Source: Epinephelus fuscoguttatus
Lineage: Eukaryota; Chordata; Actinopteri; Perciformes; Serranidae
Length of the DNA: 64,000 nucleotides
Assembly (NCBI RefSeq): GCF_011397635.1
Contig: NC_064770.1
Span: 31,830,598-31,894,597, forward strand
Direction of reading: 5' to 3'
Of this stretch, positions 1 through 29,789 are shown piece by piece; position 1 is the stretch's first letter, and each line of letters starts with the position of its first letter. A program made the position numbers and the translations under genes. The notes beneath the pieces are model-generated. The model had not been told where the DNA came from and did no database searches. It saw nothing but the letters and a program-made list of their open reading frames with translations.

Positions 1-430
1 TGTGCCCAGAACCAACAGGAGACGCTCAGGAGGCATCCTTATCAGATGCCTGAACCACCTCAACTGACCCCTTTCGACGCGAAGGAGCAGCGGCTCTACT
101 CCGAGCTCCTTACCCTGTCTCTAAGGCTGAGCCCAGCCACCCCACGCAGGAAACTCATTTCCACCGCTTGTATCCACGATCTCATTCTTTTGGTCACTAC
201 CCAGAGCTGAGGGTTGGGACATAGATGGACCAGTAATTCAAAAACTTCGCCTTCCAGCTCAGCTCCCTCTTCACCAAGCAGCGCCTGCATCACTGCCAAA
301 CCCACACCGAACCGCCAATCCACCTCACGCTCCATTCTACCCTCACCTGTGAATAAGACCTGCGATACTTGAACTCCCTCACTTGAGGCAGTAACTCTCT
401 CCCAACCCAGAGGGGGCAATTCACCAGTTT
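1..430 (-). mobile_element. LINE (non-LTR retrotransposon) 3' fragment
   Basis: Read on the minus strand, this stretch encodes the C-terminal tail of a reverse-transcriptase polyprotein found in very many fish LINE copies. The pieces RMRSWIQAVEMSFLR, GVAGLSLRDRVRSS and, in a shifted frame, VEPLLLRVER and LRWFRHLIRMPP are recognisable. The reading frame breaks near position 100, where a short deletion fuses RVRSSE to a stop, so the copy is dead. The element is cut by the left edge of the window, and its internal end lies near 420-430. I did not assign the clade. This fragment is all that lies between the window edge and the clcn7 upstream DNA. Confidence 0.8.
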
Positions 431-1462
431 CCGGCAGAGAAGCATGGCCTCAGATTTGGAGGTACTGGCCCACATCCCAACCGCTTCACACTCGTGCAAA
501 CTGCCCCAGTGCATGCTGGGGGGGCACCATTTTTGTGCTATAACAACAAAATTGGCTACTCTACCAAATTATATCTCACAACAGTACGTTGGTTTATGCA
601 TCAACACCCTGCACATGCTAAAATTATATCTAAATATTTTTTTTAATTTAACAGTAAATTGATTTTGTTCTTGAGGGGGGCATCTTCCCGTACTTTACTT
701 CAGATAATTTACAGTACATTTTGTTAATAATACTTAAATTCTTTTATATATCGCAGTAAGTTATCGGTAAGGTTTTCATAAACACATTGGGAGGGTTCAA
801 ATACACGCATGCATGTTCAATACTTCAGCTCCGTGACGCATCGCAAAGAACCGATGGGATCACTCCAAAGGGGCCCACTTGCGTCTCAGACCTACCACAC
901 CGCGCTGGCAACTCTTCTCTGCAATCGGGCTTTCCCCCTCCACCAAGACTCTCACATTTTTGGTGTTCAGTATAGACTTCTCTTTTGTTTTTGTTTTTCA
1001 GTACAGTATAGTAGACATGTATATGTTTATTTTTGATAATCTGCATGAAGCACAACCACCTCAAGGCTACAATACATCAGCTACACTGCCTGTTTCTCCC
1101 CTGTTTTTTTTCTTTCTTTCGTTTGTTTGTTCATTTGTTTGTTTTTCCTCCTTCTTCTCCGCATGCACTGTCACTATATAACTCAGGACTTAAGCACCTA
1201 CCCCCTCCCCCTTGCTTGTTTCCTTACTTTCCCCCTGACACACTTTGGTGTATCACGGCCCTCTCTGACTCATATTAGGAAGTTTTTCCAATAAAGGCTG
1301 TTAGGCTAGTCTCCAGGGAGGGTGGGTGATGGTCACAACCACGCATTATGGGTATAAAATACTTGACTGCAAGATTAACAGTGCATCAATCTTCACAAGA
1401 AGCTTACACCCTTTAGTGGCGCTAAGCTATGAAGACCAATGCAGACAAGTATTACAAAAAAA

Positions 1463-1495
<33 letters not shown>

Positions 1496-1580
1496 CGCAG
1501 TAAGACTACTTTCTTTAGAGGATATGGATACTTAATGCACCAGTGGTGAACATAATGTTGGCATTCATGTCTTTGCATTC
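431..1580. other. Intergenic DNA upstream of clcn7
   Basis: No credible coding region is visible; the open frames are short and lack homology that I recognise. The stretch is AT-rich, with T-rich runs near 1095-1160. A run of about 25 A followed by alternating TA occupies 1456-1495. The 15-base string TATATATCGCAGTAA occurs near 745 and again near 1485, which may mark an old repeat. Confidence 0.6.
1456..1495. repeat. poly(A)/(TA)n microsatellite
   Basis: An A run of about 25 bases is followed directly by a short TA-alternating tract. It could be the A-tail of a decayed retroposon, but no element body is recognisable beside it. Confidence 0.85.
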
Positions 1581-1599
1581 ATTGTTCGGTTTTCGCCCA

Positions 1600-1804
1600 T
1601 AAACAGTAAAACTACCACTCCCAGCATCCAACGCGCCTAACGGATATTTTGGCCATGCACGCGAGCCTTAAAAAGCGTCACGAGTGACAGGAATGGTCAT
1701 GGGGAGCTGAGGGAGAATAACAGCAGTTAGCTAGCAACAGACAACAACCGCAATTAATGAAATAAATTAGCGACGGTTCGGGCGGCGAGCTACCGGAGGC
1801 CACT
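1600..1804 (+). promoter_or_regulatory. clcn7: clcn7 promoter and 5'UTR
   Basis: This is the GC-richer stretch directly before the clcn7 start codon. It holds ACTACCACTCCCAGCATCC at 1611-1629, close to the ZNF143/Staf consensus ACTACAAYTCCCAGNATGC. It also holds GTCACGAGTGAC at 1677-1688, which resembles the CLEAR element GTCACGTGAC bound by TFEB but lacks the central CACGTG. There is no good TATA box; TTAAAAAG at about 1668 is the nearest. An in-frame stop (TAA 1763-1765) lies 13 codons before the ATG, which supports that ATG as the true start. The transcription start site itself is not determinable. Confidence 0.6.
1611..1629 (+). promoter_or_regulatory. ZNF143/Staf-like binding site
   Basis: ACTACCACTCCCAGCATCC differs at only a few positions from the long ZNF143 consensus. 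That motif is typical of housekeeping promoters near the start of transcription. Binding here is inferred from the match and from its position about 175 bp before the clcn7 ATG. Confidence 0.6.
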
Positions 1805-20000
<18,196 letters not shown>

Positions 20001-22012
20001 TACACTTACACACACACACTCACACTCTTACACTCTTACACACTTGAACTATGACCACCTGATGCCTCATAAGCTCTATGCAGGACACCATTGAGGGCCA
20101 AGAGGTCTCCCTTATTCTTTGATGCCAAAATGGTCACCGTGACGACACAAGGAAACCCCCGTGTACAGGTCTGTTGGGTCATTAACGAAAGACACTTTTA
20201 ATGTAAAACTGCTCCTGGTGTAAAACATTTGAAGAAAAAAACAGCTCCCCCGATCTTTGTGAAATGTTTTATCTTGAAAGGATTGAACTTCCTTTTCTTT
20301 CGGTCGTATAGAAAGTAATCTCTAATGAACAGAAAAGAAAAAATGCCTTATTGGAGGATTTTTCCTGCGCTTATACGCATTCACAGACCTCACCCCAGAC
20401 ACTTAATGTATGGGATACATAAATTCAGAACAACAGGAGATTTTCAAAATAAAATAAAACAGTCACTGCCAGCTTGAGGAGAGAAGTCCCAGTGAGAAGA
20501 ATTGATTTGATCTGTGTTGGCTGGTACACGGAAAACCCACTGCTTTTTATTTGCAAAAACATTATAACATTCAGTATGTCACTGTCTGTTCTAAAGCCCT
20601 GTTTGCACGGGACTGGTATTACGGGCTGTCCTCGGGATTTAGAAACTAACTCCCACATCTGCACATCTGGGTTTTGTGTAGAGTTGTTCCTTTACCAATA
20701 CCAGAAATGCCTTCGATGTTGCTTACAATGCTGTCTCTGGTATTGGCGAGTAGGGATGAGCGAGTTCACCATTATCTGTATCTGTTCAACCAACTAATCG
20801 GTATCTGTACTTGGAAATGGTGGGATTTAACCAGAAGTGGGTGTGGCTAAAACTGGAAATGGGTGGGACTGAACCAGGAGTTGCTATTGAAGCCTGAAAT
20901 TGATCAGAAGTTGCTGTATTTATTATTTATCAGAAAACTATTTACAGAATGATCTCAGGATTGAGCTTTATTGACGATTTTCCTTCATTGCCATTACAGA
21001 TATTGACACATTTTACTCGGTTGATACTCATAAAAAAGTGTATTATCTGTACCAAATACGCTATTTATCCAAGAACTTGGCTCAACCCAATCAGCAAGTC
21101 CACAAGTTTATGCATTGATCCAATACAGGGTGATTTAATAAGAAACTTGTATAAGCAGCAGTTTTCGTGGAAATCAATTCTTTTCGCGGTTCCAAAACAG
21201 TAGCCGAAACAGCAAGATGCATTGTTCAGCCATTGGCAACTACGATGCGATGAAGATGAATTGATTTCCAGTGAATAGTTTAACATTGACTTCAAAATGT
21301 CAGCAACTTGGCAATATTTTACACTGGAAAGTCCCACTAGTTTTAAGGTTTAACCTGAGCCGTACCATACAACAATGACAGCAATAATTTTACATCCATA
21401 CAGGGTTAGTAGTGGTACTTGTTATTGACCAATACAGTGTCAAGTATCAGAAATTGTAATGGGAAAGAAAAAATGGTGTAGGTTTGTGAGGCATATTCAC
21501 ACGGGATAAGCGAAATACTGTAGGTATTTTACTCAAGTTTACTAGCATTATTCCCCAAATATGATGAGCACGCTCATTTGCAACTCCACTTTACACAACA
21601 AACACTACACACACCGCTAGCAGTGACTTAGAGCATTAACCTCCTTCATTCATTTCTTTTTTTGATGTGGGTTATAAAAACAGAACCGATTCTGCCACCT
21701 CCTGCACCTGAATGCTGTCACAGCTTTCATTTTGAGTCACACAGTCTACATAACTTAAAATAAAAAGAGGCAGAAATGAGGCACGGAGGAAACAAAAACC
21801 CAAGATGTGACCCCAGCGGGACTTATTTTATCACATGACCTCTGTGTTTGGTGAAATAACTTTTTTTTTTCCAAATTACTAGAAAATATTTCAGTGATCT
21901 GAAGTTACACAATACAGTAACAACCATAAACAGGAACCACAACCTTTAGACATTTAAAGACATGTGGCCGATTTGACAGATTCAAGTTAGCAGTGTGTCA
22001 TGAGTTATACAA

Positions 22013-22366
22013 CAGTGGTTCCCACCTGGTCTAGCCATGAGGTCCAGATTTCTCCTTAGTCATTAGTTCAAGGTCCACACAGTTTAATACATTTCAGCAC
22101 CATATTTGTGTTTGGCGATGTCGTCGAGCTGGTTTGCTGTCTCTGTCAAGTAGCTGTCAGTCAGTCACTCACTCTACAGGTGGACATGGCACTTCAGAAT
22201 AAAAGCTCTGTGCCAGAAATTCACTGCACTTAAAAATAAAGTGTGTGTCTGTTTGGGGTTTTTTTTTTTATAAACTTGACATGTTTGCGGGTCACTTGTG
22301 GTCCATTCAGAATGGACCCACGACCCACTTTTGGACAAAAACCTGTGAATCCCGTGCAAATAGGGC
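22013..22366. repeat. Interspersed repeat of the GTGGTTCCCA/GACCCAC type
   Basis: Begins ACAGTGGTTCCCACCTGG and ends near TCAGAATGGACCCACGACCC, phrases shared by many fish repeats. The same GGACCC-GACCCAC phrase recurs near 39880-39910 in this window. Confidence 0.5.
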
Positions 22367-23246
22367 TTGATCGTGTCTCCTCAACTTCTTGTAGACGGTC
22401 TGCAGTGATACATTATTAGTCATTGATGAATGACATGTTTTCAGATAATTCAGATGGATGATTTTTACGTCTCATTACTGAACGTAATGAGACATTTAAG
22501 CTGGTTTGCTTTGAAAACCTGATTTTAAGCGAGTGCTCATGTTCAAGAGTCGGTTTGTAACGTCACTGACCCTGTGAGGTCGTCTTTGTTGGTGTCAAAA
22601 TAGTTTATATTTTCCAATTTTTGTGTAGTTTTGCACTGAGCGAATGCTGTTATTTATTGTTAATGTTTGATATTTTAAGTGTCTGGTTTGGGCTCATGTG
22701 GGGTCAGTTTGGATTCGAGACGCTTTCACGAGTGTGCTTTGAAGAAGGGTTATTACATGAAGATACACATCCTTCCTTCCCTCTTCTGTCAGCTTTACCG
22801 AGCATATATATATTTGTACTACTGTCAGTGAAAATGGACTAATGCTCACAGGTACATCCTTTCTAACACCTCCAGATGTCTGCACTTTGCCTACTACTGA
22901 AAACAAAGTCTCCTTTTGTTGAGAAATACACACAAGTGTCCCTCATGAAACTCTATATGAATGTAAACCGTTGTTTACCACAAAGCCTCTGTTCAAACTA
23001 ATCAAGTTAATCCTACGTTACTCGAGTCAGCACACACAACACAGATTTATAGTTATTTAATTTTTCAATTTGTAAATCTAACATTTCTTCAATGATCAGT
23101 GTTATTTCTTTCTCTCTGTGCACGTCAGAGGTTTTACTCTTTGATTTTTGTCTCATTTGTGGTCTTTGTTCTGTTGTACAGTTCTAGATGTTAAAATATA
23201 GACTAAGCTCTATTTTATAACCACTGGATGAGCCTTTTTGTGAATG

Positions 23247-23252
23247 AATAAA
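23247..23252 (+). terminator. clcn7: Candidate distal poly(A) signal of clcn7
   Basis: AATAAA followed within about 35 nt by a T/TG-rich stretch (TTTGTTTGTCTGTTTG). It is the last good signal before the SINE at 23372. Confidence 0.55.
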
Positions 23253-23371
23253 GTTGAAATTTATCTATTGTTATATCATTTGTTTGTCTGTTTGATTGAA
23301 AGCAAAACAGTCATTTTTACTCTCCACAGTATGGATTTAAATGTTTGCTGATATGGTATTGATAAACAATC

Positions 23372-23557
23372 TTTTTTTTTTTTTTTTTAAAGATATTTTT
23401 TGGGGGCATTTTTGCCTTTATACATAGGACAGTTAAGCGTGAAGGGGGGAGAGAGAGGGGTAATGACATGCAGCAAAGGGCCACAGGCTGGAGTCAAACC
23501 CAGGCCGCTGCCTTGTACATGAGGCGCCTGCTCTATCCACTAAGCCGCCAACGCCCC
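23372..23557 (-). mobile_element. tRNA-derived SINE with target-site duplications
   Basis: On the minus strand the head has a tRNA-like A box (GGCTTAGTGGATAGAGC) and a B box (GGTTTGACTCC). The tail is poly(A), seen as a T run at 23372-23388. It is flanked by near-perfect 14-bp direct repeats, ATTGATAAACAATC (23358-23371) and ATTGATAAACAGTC (23558-23571). It is a retroposed copy, not a functional tRNA gene. Confidence 0.9.
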
Positions 23558-23731
23558 ATTGATAAACAGTCATGTTTAAACAAGTCATCATTCAAAGTCA
23601 ACAAGATTATCATCTGGAAGGCGATCCAAGCACTTTGAAAAAATATAGAAAAACAAGGAGGGAAATATTGAAAAAGCCTTTATTGTAGTGACTAAATCAT
23701 TAAAAGAGCCAACACGTGTCGACCACTGCAG

Positions 23732-24863
23732 AGGCCTGTACCACGAAGCCAGTTCAACTTCCCCTGGATATCTTTTTTTTTTTTTAATCTGGTTTGACTA
23801 AACCTAACATTGGCTGTCTGGATAGCAGGTACTACAAAGCTGGTTATAAACTAGTTCAGTCAACTCTTATTTTCCTATCCAGCCACGAGCATGTTCGTGT
23901 GAAAGAGGCGGGAGTGTTGATTACGAGCGACCTCATCAGAGCCATGACTGAAGTAGGCTGCTTCATATGATATGAGATGAAATGGTAGCAAAAGTGTCTG
24001 CAACTATGAGACGGTAAAATGTCAGTGGCGTGGGATGGAAACAACAATCTGTAATCTTAAAACAGAAAGTCTAGAAACATTGAAAACACTATCTATAAAT
24101 TCACTGTCATCCGAGAATTAGATGCAGATATCACTGAGCTCTGGGCCTATGTGACATTAGTATACAGTATTTTTTGATGTTTAACTGGATGATGATGAAC
24201 TCCTCTGAATACGTCACATAAAACTTTAACACCAGACTGTTTTCTGCTGCTGAAGTAAAGAGTGGAAAAGTAGCCTAGTTACTGACTGATGACATCTTTC
24301 TTACCCACATGTTGCATTTATAATAACAGGAGCAAATTAACAGTGTGTGGATTATTTTATTAATAAAATATTATCTGGTTTATCCTCGTTCTCATCACAC
24401 AGGTGTCTCATTATTTTGAGCTGCAGTGGTGGAAGCAGAGTGTAAAACATCAACGCTGTCACTGCAGACTAAAACAAACTTTGCATAAGTTAAAATCGTG
24501 TGTTTAGTGGATAAACAATCTCTCCTTTTGTTAGAAGCTCGGTTTTAAAACCAGTGGAAACAGAGCCCTGAAACAATGACATGATTCTCCTGACCCATAA
24601 CAACATATAGGCTCCTCCCTTTTTACCTCAGACTCCAAACTTGTGTCCATGGATACTTTTTTCCTCAGTGATCTGATTGGTCAGAGGTCGGGGTGTTGGC
24701 AGGCTGTGATACGATACCGTGAACATTACCTGCCCCGGAGCAGCACAAGTTACCATGGTGATTTATCCTGGTAAAAAGAGAACCAGCTTCATAGTACTGA
24801 AAACCCTGAGTTAACCCTGAAGTTACCTCGCTAACTCCAAATCCTGCTTCATACTACAGGCCT
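23732..24863. mobile_element. TIR DNA element (AGGCCTGTA termini)
   Basis: The left end AGGCCTGTACCACGAAGCC and the complement of the right end (AGGCCTGTAGTATGAAGC) are inverted repeats. The interior has no intact transposase, so it is a non-autonomous copy about 1.1 kb long. Superfamily not assigned. Confidence 0.65.
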
Positions 24864-26968
24864 TCGTCAGGGCTTTCAAAACATACAGCACAGGTGTGGC
24901 CCCATATATAGTGGCACGAAGCAATCGGAGGCCATCACATGACCCACATAATGGCTTGTAAAGAATAATGACAAATCACAAAAAACATGTGACATCTGTA
25001 CCCTCATTGAGACCAGGATACTTTAAAGCATCCAGCTGATGGACCCAAAAAGCTTCACTTTGATTGAGATTCTGTTTTCTGTCACTCCCCATGACAAAAA
25101 GGTTTAATGTGTTCAGTGCCTCCTTCCTGTCCGTCCTGTTGTTTCTCATTCTCCACAAGCACCCAATGCAAGGTTTTGATCTACGTTTGTGTCACCTCAG
25201 TTAGCTGAGCTTGTCTTTTGTCTCGTCTTTCTCCCAGGATCAAATCTTTGTCCTTTCAGTTACAGAACTGTGTCTCAGGATTAAATACATTTACCACCAA
25301 CAGATATCCCTCAGTCGAATAGATGATACTCTGGGAGCTGATAAGTTACGCAGCCGACAGTGAGCAGAGGGAATGTTATCTTACAGGGGAAACAGTACAT
25401 CACACTGCATGTAGTATGTTGTCACACGCCTGGCTGGATCAGATACTGTAATTCCCTGAGGAATGATGTCACTACTCAGAATAAATCATTACAGACACAC
25501 ACATTACTTCCCACCCTTTATATCACTGCTCTCTGTCTCCACTAGATGTCAGCAAAAGGCCACATAAAAGCACTTGCTTATTGAACTGGCCTAGAAGCAC
25601 CAAGTTGCTTCAAAGCCAAAATCCATGCATGTTTCCATATAGCATTCATGAGTTCTAACTTATATTGGTGGCAGCCCATTGATGTTTGAATTTACTGCAG
25701 CTCTGATCACATGTTGGATTCAGGCAGCTGCTGAGAACTCTGCGCATGCTTTGACTTTGTAGCATCAGTTGTGCATATCAAAGGTAGTTCTCAGCAGTGG
25801 TTAGGGTTAGGTGGAAGAGGTGGGTGGGACATACAAGGGAGGAGAAGTGTTTGCTGTTCAAGTTTTTCCAAAGAGCTGTGTGAAACGCAAGATAGGTAAG
25901 GGTTGCTTTAAATTACTGTTTATTTTAATGGAGTCTGGTGGGTTTGGTGATGGGGATTTTGAGGCTGTTTCTGGTTAAACAAAAGGATCCTACACTTTAA
26001 CAAAGAGGTCGACCTCTTCAGGGAATCTTTTTCATAATGTTGACGTACATTGACAGTGCGAACGTGCCCTGACTTAGATTTTTTCGCCCATTTCACAGCT
26101 GCCTGCTGCAGTCCTCTTGCTCAATACTGGACCAATTTAAAAAAAACTGTTGCTCCCATTAGTCACTTAGACACAAACACATGGGAAAATAGGGTCAAGG
26201 TTAGAAAACGCCAAAGTTACCCCTTTAAAGACTTTTGGAAAGTGTCATACAAATAATGCTGCTCATCGATAGGGGCATGCATCTATCAGTGCACTCAGAG
26301 CTTTCAGTTTGGCTTCATCTTGCTGTTATAGAAATATTTTATCACAACTGTCACTCTCATGTCTGTACTGTAAATATGAAGCTACAGCCCACAGCAGGTT
26401 AGCTTAGCTTAGCATAAAGAATGGAATCAAAGAGAAACAGCTAGCCTCACTCTGTCATGTTGTATCTTGATTGTTTAATCTGTCCTGTAATGTCACCCGC
26501 TGCCGGCTGAGGTTACATACAGCTCCAGTTGGGTTTGTTTTGAAGATAGAGGTAAAAAAAAATCCATACGAAGAACAGAGAAATGACCCTCCTTGCAGGA
26601 GTAGTACACGGCCTGAAGTATAATAATCAATCAGCTAAAAAAAGCAGGAGGGACAGTCTGACTGCCGCTGAGCCTTTTAGCCTGACTGTTATTTGTGGAC
26701 AAGCTGCTGTTAAAATGTTAATGGACAGAACCGTCCAGGTATTGAACCAGTGAAGGACATCAGTGTTACGCAACAAAATGACTCTGTCAGTCTCACAGGA
26801 AGTCAAAAGGTGAGGTAGCTTCATTATGGGGTTTAGATTCTGCTGAAGATGTGGAATGCTATGATGAAGGTCTCTGTTGTTGGCTATGTTTCTGCAGCAG
26901 TTTATTTGCTTTGTTTTAATTTTTCACAGCAGTTTGGAGTAAAAACTAAAATCACATTTTTATGCACA
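24864..26968. other. Intergenic DNA
   Basis: No gene found. A scrap of the common fish repeat with GGTTAGCTTAGCTTAGC lies near 26397-26450. The rest shows nothing I can name. Confidence 0.5.
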
Positions 26969-27305
26969 TTTTATCAGGTTTTTCCTGTTTGAGTAAAAAA
27001 ATGTGTCTATGCTTGGTTGAACCCTGGGGGGGCTCCTTACGCTGACACACTCTTTATGACACCATCCTTGTTCAAGCACATACTTTTATAGATGCCACTC
27101 ATTCCACCGGGGACCACTGCCGCTGATGATTTATATTTCCATAAAGCAATATGAATATAATGGGTTTATAGCACAGCTTGCTTTAGGACAGACAGGAGGA
27201 AGACCCTCTGCTGCTGACACTGACAGGGGTGACTGGTCGGGCAAGGCGACAATATTAAATCAGGTTTTACTGCCGTTTACCATTTTAAGATGATGGATTT
27301 GTACA
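26969..27305 (+). repeat. 337-bp direct duplication, copy 1
   Basis: Matches 35570-35905 in the same orientation with, by eye, four substitutions and a one-base difference in an A run. Both ends are sharp (TTTTATCAGG at the left, TTTGTACA at the right), and the flanks are unrelated. It contains no coding frame of note. Confidence 0.95.
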
Positions 27306-27599
27306 TTTTTTTTTTTTTACAGTTGGAAGGATTTTTTATGAGAGAACCACCTCAAATGATGCCTACTTTTCATGTATGAACCTCTATTTTTTATTAAATG
27401 ATCTCTGAAGTATCTTTAAAATAATCACTATTAGCAAAGCAGTTTTGTGTTTATATATGGGGTATTTATTAGTTTGGGAAACCTGACGATCCTTAGAAAG
27501 TATTAAGCTCATGTTGGTGGGCTGACTCAACAGGGACTAGAAAATGGACACAGAGGGTACTTGCTGTGGCTCTGGTTGACGGTGAAAGCCATTATAATT

Positions 27600-27890
27600 T
27601 AACAGCGGTGTCAGGGGAAAGCGTGGTGGGACAAAAACTAAAGTTAAGGCGGCAAAAATCCGAGGAGGGTGGACGGGAGGGGTGGTGATGACTTTCACCT
27701 GGGAGAGTGGTGTTCACATCCTGAAAGATTGTAAAGCCAAATCTTGTTCTTTTTTCCTATACCTAACTGTGATTTTGTTGTTGAAGGAAAAAAAGTCTAT
27801 GTGTACCGATGTAGTGCATTTATATAAGTTCATGACCAATTGTGATATGTGACAACGTTGGAGTGAGAATGTGTGGATTGGATAATCGGA
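27600..27890 (-). repeat. Dispersed repeat family A, copy 1 (fragment)
   Basis: Shares with 33240-33800, 48860-49845 and 53890-54330 the ordered phrases AAAGTTAAGGCGGC, GTGGTGTTC, TAAAGCCAAA and TTGTTGAAGGAAA. The copies differ strongly, so this is an old family. No protein was recognised. Confidence 0.6.
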
Positions 27891-29780
27891 AAAAACAGAT
27901 GATGTGGGGTGCTTTTCCGCTCTGAGCTGAAATTTTTTCAACTCTTTTTCAACGTGATCAGGGCCTTATTGTGGTGCTCAAAGTGCCGAAAACTCAACAG
28001 CAATGTCTCTTTCCAGAAATCATGACCTGGTCACCAAATAGATGATAATCCGCATACCTTGTTGTTAACAATTTCATGTAGGAACTATTTTCTTTCTACC
28101 AAACTACACCTGCTAACTGTATCACCGCGCAGAAGGAAGTGTGCATCTACTCATGGATGAGAGGTTTGTACTTGTGAGACGTAAATATTTATTGCATCCT
28201 GCTCTGCTGAGCTAGAACGCTGGCTAGCTCAGTGGTGTTAGGTGTGCTACCAGTACAGCTAATATCGCCAACACTCAGCAACACAACTCACCAAAACAAT
28301 CGAGATTAAATTAATAGCACTACAAGTAAAGGGAAAAATATGTATTTTTGTCCCTTTAGTAGGTGTCTATACATTTGTGCAGGCTCAGACGACCTGGAAA
28401 TAAGTGTGACTAAATATTTGCAGATATAATGATCCTTTCTCAAGTATGACAAAAACTCTAGGTATTCTTTGGTAAAGTAAACGTGATTTGTAGTTGTCAT
28501 TCTTATCTGTATCTGACAGTATCTCCTCTCTTCATTACATCTGGAGGCACAAACCTCTCTGTCTATACAGGCCTTCAGCTGTGCCTCACATTAATGACTG
28601 AACTTGTCAGACAGGTCATGTCAGGCCAGCCTGAAATCGTGTCTGGGCCTCTAGATTCAGTGTGTGTCCGTGCAGATTGTTTTTGACTTTATATTTTAGG
28701 TTCTGCTTTTAAACTTTTAGCATACTGCATGTACGCTGTTCAGTGATCGGTATCTATTATTAGGACTGTAGCAATAAGGGTCGACTAAATGTCAGTGTCA
28801 ACGTTCCTGATTGCTACAGTCTCTACCCTGTTAGAAGTTATTCCTGTGTCCACTGAGCCGAGTGTATCCAGTAAACATAGGCAGGATACTCTGTGACTTT
28901 CTTTGCATGAAACTGAACAGCACAGAACAAAATGTACCAAAGAAAAAAAAACTTTTACAGTGTGTTTTTACAGCAACGGCGGCAAACTGGAAGTGTGATC
29001 TGTGGCCAGAGTGGGCTGGGCCTGCACTCAGCCTTCATGTCTACTGTCTCCTGTCAGTGTGACAGCTGAGCAGTGGGATCAGATCTCTGCAGCAAGAGCA
29101 ACTTCTGTCAAGAGTTTGTCGCCCTTGTCTGAAAAGGTAACAGATTTATTTCTCTTGAAAAATCACGTGAGCGTCAGCTTCATCAGAATCAAGAGATACT
29201 ATATGAGTGTGTTTCTTGGCAGCAGTTTTCATTTCTGCTCCACAACTGTGAACCTCATGTTCTCCTTCACAGAGCTGTCACTGCTAATTGTTGTTGTGTC
29301 ATCTAAAAAATTATTAGAATCTGCAATGCACTGAAAGTTTCTTGACTTGTGCAGGAAATGAGTCACTCTATTAAAACATGCCTGATATTATATATGTGTG
29401 ACATAGTACAGTAAGTGGATTGAAACTATTTTGTATTTCTAGGTCACTATAAATTGAGTATATTTAGTTTTTGGATTGTTTTATGACAAAACCAGTGGTT
29501 TTAAGGCCACACCTTGAGCTTTTAGATGTTGCAGTGACACTATAGACTAAACGGTTAATTAATCGGTCACAAAATATAATTAAATAATTCATAAAGTAAT
29601 CGTTGGTTGCAGCTCAGATAACACTCAGTATCTGAGTGATATCTGATTGAATGACCTTGAATAATGTATTGTATGCTTCTGTGTGCATGTCTGTGTGTGT
29701 GTGTGCATCCATGCCAGCATGTTAGTAAAAACAAAATGCAACTGATAAGAAAACAAACAAAGCTAAATGAGGAGAGTGTG
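27891..29780. other. Intergenic DNA
   Basis: No gene, RNA or well-defined element recognised; several short AT-rich stretches. Confidence 0.45.
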
Positions 29781-29789
29781 TCTGTGTTC

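Larger units (their letters stand above)
20001..23275 (+). other. clcn7: clcn7 3'UTR (candidate, with two poly(A) choices)
   Basis: After the stop there is an early pair of overlapping AATAAA signals at 20448-20458. A later, textbook-looking AATAAA lies at 23247-23252, followed by TG-rich DNA. The sequence between includes repeat-like pieces (about 20735 onward and 22013-22366). The 3'UTR may therefore be about 450 nt or about 3.2 kb; sequence alone cannot decide. Confidence 0.5.

Noticed and set aside
20745..21400. hAT element beginning TAGGGATGAGCGAG
   Set aside because: The left end resembles a hAT terminus, but I could not find a matching inverted right end or target-site duplication.
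23372..23557. tRNA gene on the minus strand
   Set aside because: A and B boxes are present, but the element has a poly(A) tail and target-site duplications and does not fold as a complete cloverleaf; it is a SINE.
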